This document shows positions 34,244 through 44,967 of a stretch of DNA of 64,000 nt, piece after piece. Origin of the DNA: Takakia lepidozioides (Eukaryota; Streptophyta; Takakiopsida; Takakiales; Takakiaceae); the NCBI GenBank assembly GCA_030704615.1, contig CM060731.1, forward strand, positions 30,814,001 to 30,878,000, read 5' to 3'. The notes below the pieces were generated by a model. That model saw only the letters and a program-made list of their open reading frames with translations, was not told where the DNA came from and did no database searches. Position 1 is the stretch's first letter; each line of letters begins with the position of its first letter. Position numbers and translations under genes: made by a program.

Positions 34244-36924
34244 TCAGAAGGGAGTAAGGTCATCAAGGGGGGCAGGGCTGATAATACATGCCTGGCTTGA
34301 ATGCAATTCCATTTCCATTTGCGTAAGTGCACCTGGTTCAATGGCATGAATGCCCAGTAGAGTAAGGTCTGTTGTGAAGGACTCATGAATCTGAAGCGCA
34401 CCGTCATCTCCATGGTGGGGCTCCTCCCCATGGCAATGAATGTCTTGCACAGCAACCTTCCCTTCCACTCCATGTGTAGGCTCGGCGTTTTGCAAGAGCT
34501 CTGTGGGTGACCCAAAAGTAGGTGTAGTAGGCGCGACTGGAAGGGGCTGGTTGTGAGCTCGCTGCAGGACAACACAATGTAGTTGATCAGAAGGCAAAGC
34601 ATGAGGGGGTGTTGTCACTTCACCTTTGTGAATATCATCACCTGTCAATCGGTGATTATCCAGGTTGCATCTGCTATCCCCCAGGCGTTGCACCAGCACA
34701 AATTGCTTCTGGTAGGCTGTGTGCAATGATGCATGGTCGATATCACCTACAAAACGAGAAAACGGTTGCATGAGTATAAGGGCACCAAAAACAATGCAGA
34801 CATATGGAAGGCAAGTGCATTCAGGGAAATCATGGAAACATTATCACCTTCCGTGCTAGAAATCCAGCCCATGTCAATGTCCTCACGATGTTTGAGGAAA
34901 TCCTGGAAGGTTTAAATTGCTTCCTGTCTCTCAGAATGGCTGCTTGCATCAGTACACCACAATGTGTCAAAAAACTTTGGCTTGCACATGGCCAGATCCC
35001 CAAAGCACAAAAAACGAGCCAGCCATTCATGAGTCAGTCATCTCCTTCTCTCTGAAACTCGCATCGCTATGTAATAAATCCCCCACGCTTCTGTTTGTCT
35101 CATGCATGAGATTGTCTAGCAGGTCTGCAAAGAAAAAACGGCCAACAGTGCGGAAATTGGCCGCCGCATGTCTCAGCATGGCATTGCCCTCTTCGGTTCC
35201 AACAAGTTGAACCAGCACGTCGTGCAACAATGGGTTTGCAGGGGATGAAACCGCCTCAGTACTACTAGGATATGACATCCAGATGGTCCGCAACACCTGC
35301 AAAATTACGCGGCATTTCACAGGTGTCCCTGCCTTGCGGTAATTTGCAAACACACCCCGTAGGAGAGTAGATTCCTCGTGCGAGTGCATCATGAAAGTGG
35401 GAAGGGAAGCAGGCACAACACCGGCATGAACAATTGTTTAAACAGGGGACCAACCCCACTTACGCTCTTCATTTTCACGATGGAAATTGGCATCCCTAGC
35501 TGGTCTTCGACGTACTTGTTTGATGACCTGCAACTTTGCCTGTCTTGCAATTTCTTTCGTTTCACAGGCGTCAACGGCAATCATGTACTTATGGTAGTCT
35601 ATAATGGTTGTGCACTCCTTGTAGACAGCTGCATAATCGTAGGGAACGCCAGGCTTCTTTGCCCATAGCGCCATGGTTTTCAAGACAACATTCTTCTCGT
35701 CCTGTGGTGCTTCATGCTGGTTCACATGGCAATTTGCATGTTCAGGTCAAGTACTTTCATACAGAAAACCTTTTCAGAGATGCGCTTGGGTTGCAAACCA
35801 TGAACATGAGGATGTACAAGGAAAAATGCAGCTGCAAAATGAAAATGATTGCATGAACAGATGTCGTATGAACTCACTTGTCTATTGATCCACCACCGGC
35901 CATAAGCTGCACCCAAGAGACGTGCAACAAAGTCCTCGGCATCAACGAGCTGCCGGAGGGACTGTTGAAAGTGAGCATCTTCTAAGCTTGGGAAGTCTTG
36001 AGGAAGTAATTCGTGCTACAGTAGGGTGCAAAGGCCAGGACAATTTTGAACATGTGGAGGTTTTTTGGGAACTTCAATGGATGATGACAAACTTTTGGAC
36101 TTGTTCGTAAAGTAAGAAATTGCCTCCTCCCTGGAGCGAGGAAGTGGAGGGTCTTGAGGTCGTGGCACAAAGCTGCCTTTGTTGTCTGCCAACGAGTGCG
36201 ATGCATGCACCTTTGTTGTCCTCAAACACTATTTCTTGGAGTTGTCAGGAGGAAGAATACCTGAAGTGAAATTTTTCTCATGCCCGGGATGATGGGAGGA
36301 AGGGCCCTTAGAAGAGCTCAGCTGAACCCTACGTTTTGGGGCTTCATCGAATGCCTCCACGTCGGAGTCATACGAATTAGCTATTGTTGCCTGTGTATGA
36401 ACGCTGCAGTCCCCCTCAGAATCTATCAAGACCACCCGCACTTGCGACCTGTTCTTTCTTGATGATTTTCTTAGATGATCACCCATTTCTTGGGACAGTG
36501 GTTCACCAGATGCTGGCTTTTTCTTGTGTGTGGTTTTCCGAGGCGACATCAAGTTGTGGCGCCTGAGCACATCCTCCATAATACCGCTCTGGCAGGGTTC
36601 AAAAACAAGATACATTTTGAGGGCACCTTCATCTTGCCCATGTTTCATACAACCATCTATCTTGTGCAAGTTCAGTTTTTTTTTATCCCCAAAAAGTAAA
36701 CGACAGTATATGCATCTGTATTGTCGTCTGTTAGACGCACCAGGTTCATGCACCCTTGCCTTGGAGTAGGACTCGCATATGAGGTCCTCGTATTCATCAG
36801 TGTCGTATGTCTCGCGGTATTCCCTCCGGTTATCTATCATTTTGCTCTCCTTCATCGTGATTGCTGCATCTGCCAACATTTGCAGCACCGTGGAAACTTG
36901 TCCAGGAAATGCCAATCCGACATC
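34244..36924 (-). CDS. Unidentified multi-exon gene with a C2H2-like zinc finger
   Basis: I do not recognise this gene. A large internal exon (36924-36261) begins after an AG acceptor and ends at CAG/GTATTC. It encodes a zinc-finger-like segment (YRCIYCRLLFGDKKKLNLHK then DGCMKH) followed by basic, serine-rich sequence. A clean 138-nt exon at 36015-35878 (46 codons) lies between a TAG acceptor and a GTGAGT donor and contains LRQLVDAEDFVARLLGAAYG. Further coding-like blocks lie at 35725-35464 (ends at GTAAGT), 35419-34930 (helical, contains LVQLVGTEEGNAML and FFFADLLDNLMHE) and 34771-34244. The start codon lies upstream of 36924 and was not found. Possible frame breaks near 36210 and 35740 leave open whether it is an active gene, a pseudogene or a transposon ORF. 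Confidence 0.5.
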
Positions 36925-37241
36925 CTAAGCAAGGTATAAATCATGCAAAGGCCAATTGCATCCATGGAAAATGAACACAAAAAAGAAACCTCACACAATG
37001 GTATGCATGTCACTAATGGTAAACCCTAAACCCTAAAACACCATGAATGGACTGCAGCTAATATGACATATGTGTAGATGGAGAGTGAAAATGCGTGGAA
37101 AGAAGGAAACAGTGTGATAGCTCGTATGTGCACGTCCCTAGAGGGAGGCTGTGAATTAAAGTGATGCCTTCACCTCCAATTCTTGTGGTACAACATATCA
37201 AGTTGCAAAGTGGGCAGATTTATGCCTTACCAGTCTCCCCA
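36925..37241. other. Short spacer before the CACTA-type element
   Basis: No gene. It would hold upstream intron sequence of the unidentified minus-strand gene. A telomere-like AAACCCTAAACCCTAAA stretch occurs at about 37021-37037, too short to be meaningful. Confidence 0.5.
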
Positions 37242-38167
37242 CACTAGTACAGATTATCGTTTTTATGACTGCAAATATCACTACATTTGCAGTGATAAGT
37301 GCGATTATGACTACATCACTCTGCAGTGACAAACACAAAGTCAGTTCTACCATCACTGCGGAGTGATAAGTGCGAAGTGATGGTCGTCACTGCAGACGTG
37401 GCACTTGTCAACGACTCAAAGTGACGTGGGGTGTAGTGTTGTAGTCATAACTATACGACTACAAGGCTACGTGTCATGACTACACTTATGACTATGTCAC
37501 TACAGATGAGCGCCAACATGGAGAGGTCTCTCCATGACACGCATGACCCCCCGGATGTATATGACTACACGACTGTACCTTATGACTACACTTATGACTA
37601 TATCACTACTCACTACATCATTGAGGGTAGCATGTGGTATATTTCATGACTACAAATATGACTCCATCATTATAGGTTTGTACTGGTTCTGGTAGGTCAT
37701 CTAACACGTGTCCTTATTCGATTAGTTTATAAAACCATTAATGCTATTTTATTTATTAATTTCATGTAAATTTTATTTATCGTTTTGATATTCAGATATG
37801 TTTCAATATACAGAGCAATATATTTAATTGAATGAAAGAAATTTCACACAAATACACAGATTGTTGAATGTCGATCATACAACAAAAAACCAATGGGAAA
37901 AATGTTCCCATGGATGCCGCAAAGGCTCTACAATGAGCATTCAAGAAGCTTGAAAGGCCCCACATGGATAAATAACCAAGCCTCAAAGGCTACAAGTCCC
38001 AAAACCCAAGCCCACACCAGGGCAGCAGTCCACTAGTACTCCTACAATTGAAGAGCTCTATTTACAAATCACCATTGTGGCATATTTTCAACTACATTGC
38101 ATCACATAGTCCCACCATTGACTGGGATCAGAAAAGTAATCATTCCACAACTTCTTGTCATTTGCCC

Positions 38168-38729
38168 CTAGGTCTCCAAAGCCTCCATCCCACGCCCTTG
38201 CTGTACATATCCTGCAATCATCACACTCCACAACACCACATGTCGTTCAGCCATACTGTCGAACACTCCCTTTGCATCCTCAATGCACCCACATTTGGCA
38301 TACATATCCACCAGGGTAGTGTTCAGAATGACAGGTGCAATTCCAGATTTGATGATGCCACCATGCATCTCTTTGTCCTTTTCCAGGGCTGCCAGGCTTG
38401 CACGAGCATTGCAAATACACAACCGTGATCTGGTTACACTTCACCCCTTCCCCCATCATTTGCTCATAGATCTCCAAGGCCTCCATCTCGCGCCCTTGCT
38501 GTGCATATCCTGCATAGCATGGCATTCCATGACACCATATCTTGTTCAGCCATACTATCGAACACTCCCTTTGCATCCTCGATGCACCCACATTTTGCAT
38601 ACATGTCCACCAGCCTCCAGGGTATTGTTCATAATGACATCGGGTACAATCCAGCTCTGGCAATGGCCCCCCTAGCTGGTGCTTAGGTCCCTCTAAGTCC
38701 AGGTAGCCACAAGATGTGATAGTGACCAT
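38168..38729 (-). pseudogene. PPR (PLS-type) gene fragment
   Basis: Minus-strand pentatricopeptide repeats in two frames. The clearest piece (38422-38168) contains [35 protein letters not shown] and MIAGYVQQGRGMEAL. A second repeat in another frame (38729-38430) contains [20 protein letters not shown]. Functional PPR proteins bind organellar RNA; this fragment lacks a start, a full repeat series and a continuous frame. The integrase fragment separates it from similar repeats at 40160-40860. Confidence 0.8.
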
Positions 38730-38892
38730 AGCCTCACTAAGTCCTACACTGTCCCAAGAGGCCTACTAGAGTTGCCCCATCGTTAGTCGCCGTCTTGCAA
38801 CCTATGAACTTGAGCCTGGGATCTCGTGTATTGACTCCTATGAGTTTGGCCTCCCATGTCTTGTTAGTTGCCTCTAGTCATGTCCACTGTCA

Positions 38893-40147
38893 CTATCCCA
38901 AGCAGTGTGGACATAACCAATCTCCATTAGGAACCCTCTCAAGAGGTGGTGTCAAGCATCCCATATGCCAACCTCTTGAGCATCGATCACACACTAATAT
39001 GGTGGTTGTCCCTTTGGCAGACCCACAGAGCATGCACCTCAAACCTGCAGGTACCACTGCCAAGTTTGGGTCAACTCTGCCATCGACATTGGGAAGGTGA
39101 TATGGCGCACAATTACGCACATGGTCTTTCCAAGTCATGCCATCCCGACCCTCCAGAATCAGGACTCCTGAGGGCAACACCTCTCGAACCCTCAAAATAA
39201 CATGCCCTACAGTAACATCCAGGGTCGTAGGAGCAGTCTGCTGCAAATAAACATAGTCACCAGGGCTAAACCTCCGAACCCCAGGACGATATCTTCCACC
39301 ACGTATAGTGGCATACCTCAATGTATCACGATATTGTGCAATGGCAAGGTTCTCAAAAGCCACGGGCATGACTTTCTTGAACAACTCTGCACGCTGACCA
39401 CATGCACGTACCCACACATCCGGATCGTCAAGGTTAAGAACTTGAGCAGTGTCCCTACGAATGGCTGCAGGCAAATCCGGCTCTCGGCCAAAGAGAAGGA
39501 AATACGGTGAGAAGGTTGCTTGCTGAACCTGTAGCCCATGGCTAACCAAGGTACCTAAAGATCCCAATCTCCTAGGTGTTCCTTCTGCAAGCCATGCTTG
39601 CGCAAACCCCTCTTCACCGTCTGAACAACTCTCTCTGCCAAGCCATCAGCCTTAGGATGATCCCGAGAAGAGGTGTGGTGGTCTATCAAGGCTTTATCAC
39701 ACAAAGCCTGAAACTCCCCCAAGAACTCTCTCCCTTGGTCCGTGAGTACCTCAGCTGGAGCACTCAATCGGCTAAGCACACGATCCAAGAATGCATACTC
39801 AGCCCCATCACTAGCCTTGTCAGGCAATGGAACCAACTCAATCCACTTGGACAAGTGCTCCACCATCACCAACACATATCTATGGTGGCGCATAGTCAGT
39901 GGCTACGGTCCTGCGAAGTCAAGACTCCACTTGTAGCCCAATCCCATGATTGGTAAAGGATGCAACTGTGGTGTAGGGGCGATGAATGAAGCACGCACCC
40001 TGTCACACACCATGCACCTAGCCACGAACTGTTGCACCTCTGTATGCATACCATGCCACCAATACTGTGAGTGTGTCGCACTCCAAAATGCCCCAACTCC
40101 TCATGGGCATGCCGCACTAACCGTGCACGTTGTGTGGGGTGAGGCAC
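38893..40147 (-). pseudogene. Ty3/gypsy integrase fragment ending in a PHD finger
   Basis: Minus-strand order: an H2C2-type zinc-binding region (RLVRHAHEELGHFGVRHTHS, 40125-40060). The catalytic core follows, with SLDFAGP, HHRYVLVMVEHLSKWIEL, LTDQGREFLGEF and DGLAERVVQTVK (39930-39590), so all three acidic positions are visible. A C-terminal domain contains SPGDYVYLQQTAPTTLD. The last 47 residues (39036-38896) form a PHD finger: CMLC, then LVCDRCSRGWHMGC, then WLCPHC, followed by a stop. Frame shifts occur near 39560 and before 39900. Reverse transcriptase, gag and LTRs are absent. A chromodomain is more usual at this position in plants. Confidence 0.85.
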
Positions 40148-40159
40148 AATCCTCCCTCA

Positions 40160-40860
40160 GCCACTGTTGCAAACTCCCTTTGCATCCTCGATGCACCCAC
40201 ATTTCGCATATATGACCACGAGGGTATTGTTCAGCATGACGCCGGGTACAATTCCAGCTCTGATGATGTCACATGAACCTCTTTGCCCTTTTCTAGGGCT
40301 GCCAGGCTCGCACACGCATTGCATATACAAAGGAACGTGACCAGGTCTGGCTTTACCCCTTCCCGCATCATTTGCTCATAGGTCTCCAATGCCTCCATCC
40401 CACATCCATGCTGGGGAATATCCCGCGATCATCACACTCCAGGACACGACATTTCGTTCAGCCATATTCTCAAACACTCCCTTTGTATCCTCAATACTGC
40501 CACATTTGGCATACGAGGGTATTGTTCAGAATGACATCGAGTACCATTCCAAATTTGACAATGGCACCATGGACCTTTTACCCTTCTCCAGGGCTGCCAG
40601 GCTCGCATACACATTGCAAACACAAACGAACGTGACCCGGTCCGGCTTCACCCCTTCCCGCATTATTTGCTCATACGTCTCCGAAGCCTCTATACCACAC
40701 CCCCGCTGTGCATATCCTCGCTTTTCCTGCATCATTTGCTCAAGAATAAGCTCAAGAAAGCTGCATAAGTTGCTCTAGAATAGGTTGCAAAGCCTCAATC
40801 CCACGCCCTCCATTGCATATCCTGCGATCATCTTGTTCCATGACACAAGTTCTCACGGCT
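40160..40860 (-). pseudogene. Second PPR gene fragment
   Basis: Minus-strand PPR-like repeats, strongly broken: RGYAQRGCGIEASETYEQIM, EGVKPDRVTFVCV and VYASLAALEKGKRS at 40730-40560, and further homologous DNA at 40500-40160. The DNA is similar to 38168-38729 (for example the shared string CTCCCTTTGCATCCTCGATG). These look like repeats of one original PPR gene, separated by the integrase fragment. Confidence 0.75.
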
Positions 40861-41599
40861 CAATACTAGGAAAACATATGGTAGCGAGGGAGGCAAAAGC
40901 CGGGAAAAAAGAGGCTAAGTCCCAGCCCTCTCTGTTCGCGGCTGAACGTGGGCAATCCTAAAGCAACTTTTTGAAATTTTTAACTTTTTGCACTTTGTGT
41001 CATTCCATTGACACAAGTGCTTCGAAGATAGATGGATGAGGTCATCCAATGGATGAACCCATTCATGTATATGTCTTAAGATGCCACGTGTAGTGATGTA
41101 GTCATATAAACAGAGTTGTGAAACCTCCTGTAGTCATGTAGTCATAAGCTTCTATGGCATGTCATCAATGTTGTAGTAGTGGTGTAGTCATTTAGTCATA
41201 AGCTTATATGGCATGTGTCTGACGTGTAGTATTGCGTATGACTACTAGTTATATAAACCAAGCCTATGTTCTTGGTCAACAATGGTTGACCGCGGCTCCT
41301 AGTCATGTAGTAAAACGTATGACTGCATTAGATTAAAATATATTAAAATGCGCCCAACAATGGGTTTCATCACTTCGTAGTCACATATATAATCATGGTT
41401 ACCAAGGTTTATATCACCCGTAGTCATAAAAACGTTAATCTGTAGTAGTGTGCCATGGATGGCGTCGACACTGTCTCCGCCAATGTGAATGACTGAGGAA
41501 GCCTGGCCTAACGGCTTGCTTCCCCACGCTGTGGATCCAACTCCACCTCTGCACCTCGTGGCTCAGGAACTCGTGCTGCTCCTCGGGTCACGGCTGCAG

Positions 41600-42285
41600 C
41601 AGACTGCCACGCCGCAGCGTCGGGAAAACGCCATTTTCGGGCACGCGGGAGGCGCAAAATTTGCGACGCCCGGCCGTCGCCCTGCGGTCGCAAGAGCGTC
41701 GCCAAAATGACGTCGCAAAAATGCAACGTATGGGGGTCGCGAGCCCCCGCCCCAACTCCCGCGATTGCCCGACGTCGGTTTTTTCAGGCCGTCCGCGCCG
41801 ATGGCAGGAGCCTCTTCCAGCGACGTCTCGCTGTCGCTGCCCTCCAGCCGACGGCGTTGGTGGGGGCGCTGGCGCGACGTCGCATCCCCTTTTTTTCTTC
41901 TAACCTGACCGGGAGTCAGCCGGGTGGTACGCCAAGCGACGCCCGTGCGTCGCTGCCAGTGACTACTGGGCGTGGCACAAAACAGCTGGAGTCGGTCTCC
42001 GCCACGCCCGAGCGTGGGTTGTTGCGACGCTCCGGCGTTGCGTTTTTTTTTTTAATAATTTTTTTTAAAAAAAATGGCGTAGGTAGGGTGGCGGTCTCCG
42101 TGACGCCAGGGCGTCGCGGGTTGCAACCCCCGGACTAAAAAACACATCGCAGGGGGTGTCGGGCGTTGTTGCCTGCAAATGGGGTTTGCGACGCCCGACC
42201 ATCGCTTCTTGCGACCCCCGCCCAAAAAACACGTCGCCCTTGACGACGTGCTGCAGTCGCGAGGGCAGCCTGGTGGGGGGGGGGG
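41600..42285. mobile_element. CACTA copy C, subterminal repeat region
   Basis: Repeats of the copy-A family, for example TTTGCGACGCCCGGCCGTCGC near 41660, GCGACGTCG variants, and TTGCGACCCCCGCCC with ACACGTCGC near 42210-42240, end at a G-run (about 42273-42286). A clear CACTA terminus was not found on the left. The region starts some 150 bp after the end of the previous element. Confidence 0.6.
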
Positions 42286-42519
42286 GTTTGGGGGTTCATT
42301 TTGGGGGTGAATTGGGGGTGGTTTTTTGTTTTTTTCCTGGTTTTGTATTTGGGGATGGGAGAACTTACAGTTCCATTTCTCTGAGTTAGCAGGTACACAA
42401 TTGAGCAAGCATGAATCGAGGGTGAGGACGGTGCGACACATGAATAAGATGGAAGATGGAAAGATGGAAATATATTTACAAGACATGAGCTGAAAAGCTC
42501 ACAAGGGTTCAGTAGACTG

Positions 42520-44752
42520 ACCCTGGGACCTACATGGACTAGGACTAGTCATGCTCATCCTCATCCTAAGTGGAGGACTTAGAGGCTGATGAGCGTGATG
42601 ACTCCGCGCCCTTTGCCAGAGCACGTAAATGAGGCGGCGTTCCCCTAAGTCCCACAGAGCTCTTATCCAATCCCTGGGCATGACCCTCGACCTCATCCAT
42701 ACTAGTGCACTGTAGTGCACTCATCCCCTCTATGTTGGCCATGTTCTTCATGAGGGATTGCCAATCATGCTCCTTGGCGTAGTTGTACTCTACCGGAGAT
42801 AGCTTCCTCTCAAACGCGCGTTGCTGCACATGCCACAAATTAAAGTCAGTTCTTTGCAATGATAGAGCCAGAAAGAAGACATAACAAAATCCATAGGGAA
42901 GTACGACTTACAAATCGCAAGATAAAACCCTTGGATCTGCCGGCGCCCCACTTGTGTGTGGATTCGTGCTTGACTGTTGTTGCTTCGCGTGCCCAGTCAA
43001 ATTTGGCCTTGTTTGTGGCATCAGTCTCTCCCACAATGAGTGCATCCCACGATACCTATGCACCCCCCCCCCCCCCCCCCCTCCCAACAATTAGTGAATT
43101 ACGCACATACGTTGCATCGAATCCACCTCATTAATGCACATGCGACAAATGGAAGGTGACATGATTCAGGATTTGCCAACCTATGTAATTCCATAAGGTG
43201 GTTTGGGTATGGCCCCCTTTTCCATTGCCCTCCAAATTATCTGTCTGGCACGGTACCTCCTGTCCTTCAAGTTTCGCCCCACCATCTCCATCACCCTTGT
43301 GTCACTCCAATTGCCCGGAAGGCGGTCTAACTCATGGGCATACGCCCGCTTTGCGCCAAAGTGCTGATCAACCCACTCGATGTGCAAAGGGAACCACCTC
43401 AATGCGAGCTCAAAGGCTGGCTTCTTCATAGCCTCCCAGACCGCACCGCAAGGGTCACCATGGCGATTCACCTCCACCGGTGGCACCACGATCTTTGCCA
43501 ACTCCACGTCCTGTATCGCCAAGGCCATCCCACCCTCTCCCTTCTTTGTAGCCTCCTTCCCCTGCTCCTTTGTTATCCCACTGCCCTCCCCCGCATGCAC
43601 ACTCACCCCTTCCACTCCATGGGACTTCTTTTTCTTCTTCTTCTTTTCCTTCCCCTTCCCCGCTACTTCCTCTCTCTCCTTCTCCCTCTCCCTTCTCTCT
43701 CTCTCCTCGGCAGCCCCTTCATTGATGGTAAAAAGGCTCTCGGGAGATCGAGGCCTCTTCTTCTTACCTTTGGTGTTCGGGTCCTTCATGAACACCACGT
43801 GCTCTCCCTCATTGGCAACCCCACGGGACTGCACCAATGAGGCCAGCCATGTTGCTGCCTCCTGAAGACAAATAACCCCTCCAAATTCAAAAAAAGAAAC
43901 AAACAACAAAAAAAATCATGCATGCAAAGGAAAGGATAAATCATGGAACAAGGTGCGACAGTTGTACCTTTGCAAGCTTGTCCGACTCGCCCCTGGTGTC
44001 ACCCGATGTGGGAGGAGTCCCCGTTTCCGGATGTGCCCGCTTTATCCCCTCCCGGAGCGCCACTAGAAGTAGATTCCAGATGTGGATCAAAGCCGGCGGC
44101 GGCGCCCCGTAGTCCAGGCCCTTCTTTGCTGACCGCTCAGGCTCAGGGGGCGGTGTCGCTGATCGGCTAGGCTGCTCCGAACTGGCCCATACCTCTCATC
44201 TCCCCCCCCCCCCCAAATGCGTATCTGGGTAGAAGCCCTCACCCGGCTTGACTTCTTCGAGGCGCTTCGGTATCTTGGCCACTTCATTGGCCCTCCTCGT
44301 CTCCTCCTCCCTCATCGACAACAATGGGCTGGAAATGGAGGCTTTCAAAGGCCCTTGAACCTGATGTTGGGCCTTGGCAAGTGCAGCCTTTGCTGCGGAG
44401 GAAGGGGTCGCTATGGGGGTGACATCCAAAAGGTGCCCATACCGGGCCCCCGAACGGGTGATGTGCTTGCCAAGGTACATTTCACCCGTCTTGGTGGCCG
44501 GGGTGTGCTCAACTGAGCATCCGACTCAGCAACAACCTCCCGAATATGAGAGCTGGCTGAGCCGGCCCCTGGCGCATCCAAGATGTGGACAAGAGGGGGG
44601 GTACTGGCCTCGGGGGGCAGACGAGCCCTCTGGCTGCAGCTGTCGATGGGGCTGGTTAGCCGTGAGACGCCCTGGCGCGTCACACGTGCCGAAAGAGCAG
44701 ACGGATTGTCCGCCCCTTTCTTTGGGGCAGGGGACTTCTTCTCTTTCCCCAT
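42520..44752 (-). pseudogene. Spliced ORF of CACTA copy C (TnpA-like, unidentified)
   Basis: Minus-strand coding blocks: an N-terminal block from the ATG at 44752 (MGKEKKSPAPKKGADNPSAL), shifting by one base near 44500 into GEMYLGKHITRSGARYGHLL. The next block (44110-43968) ends SGDTRGESDKLAK at a donor. A block at 43868-43181 has a long Lys/Glu coiled segment, then LRWFPLHIEWVDQHFGAK and VMEMVGRNLKDRRYRARQII. Then come TNKAKFDWAREATTVKHESTH ending at GTAAGT (43010-42912) and a C-terminal block (QQRAFERKLSPVEYNYAKEH, 42840-42520). The DNA-binding second ORF of CACTA elements is my best guess, from position and basic composition. A frameshift and C-runs (44205-44216, 43066-43082) suggest it is inactive. 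Confidence 0.5.
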
Positions 44753-44900
44753 AAGCTGGCACCTGTCATGCAAACCCGCAAGTTGGCCTCATTAGGAACA
44801 TTCCAGATCAAAAACAAAAAAAACCAAGCATGTCGGGGGCTGAGAGCAGCAAATGCTCGGGGTCTCGAGAGGGGGCAACAAAGAGAAAAGAAAAAGGTGG

Positions 44901-44967
44901 GGGGGGGGGAGTGACTGAGCACCACCACCAGCTGCTGAGCACCACGGGCTCAGTCACTCCCCCCCCC
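44901..44967. repeat. Inverted repeat, 20-bp stem and 27-base loop
   Basis: GGGGGGGGGAGTGACTGAGC at 44901-44920 is the perfect reverse complement of 44948-44967. The loop holds CACCACCA and GCTGCTGAGCACC. It lies about 150 bp upstream of the CACTA copy C ORF start, so it could be a terminal or regulatory structure of that element. Confidence 0.85.

Larger units (their letters stand above)
37242..41450. mobile_element. Non-autonomous CACTA-type element carrying PPR and integrase fragments
   Basis: The left end reads CACTAGTACAGATTATCG followed by TTTTTATGACT. The right end, read inward from 41450, is CACTACTACAGATTAACG followed by the same TTTTTATGACT. Left subterminal DNA (37242-37700) is rich in TATGACTAC and right subterminal DNA (41085-41450) in GTAGTCATA, the inverted arrangement usual for CACTA elements. 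Total 4,209 bp. No transposase is inside; instead there are PPR-like and gypsy integrase fragments. The 3 bp outside each end do not match (CCA left, TGC right), so a target duplication is not confirmed. Confidence 0.75.

Noticed and set aside
37021-37037. Telomere-like CCCTAAA repeats
   Set aside because: Only about two units; chance or a common interstitial word.
37242-41450. Treating the PPR pieces as an expressed host PPR gene
   Set aside because: Frames are broken, no start codon or full repeat series exists, and an integrase fragment separates the two blocks.
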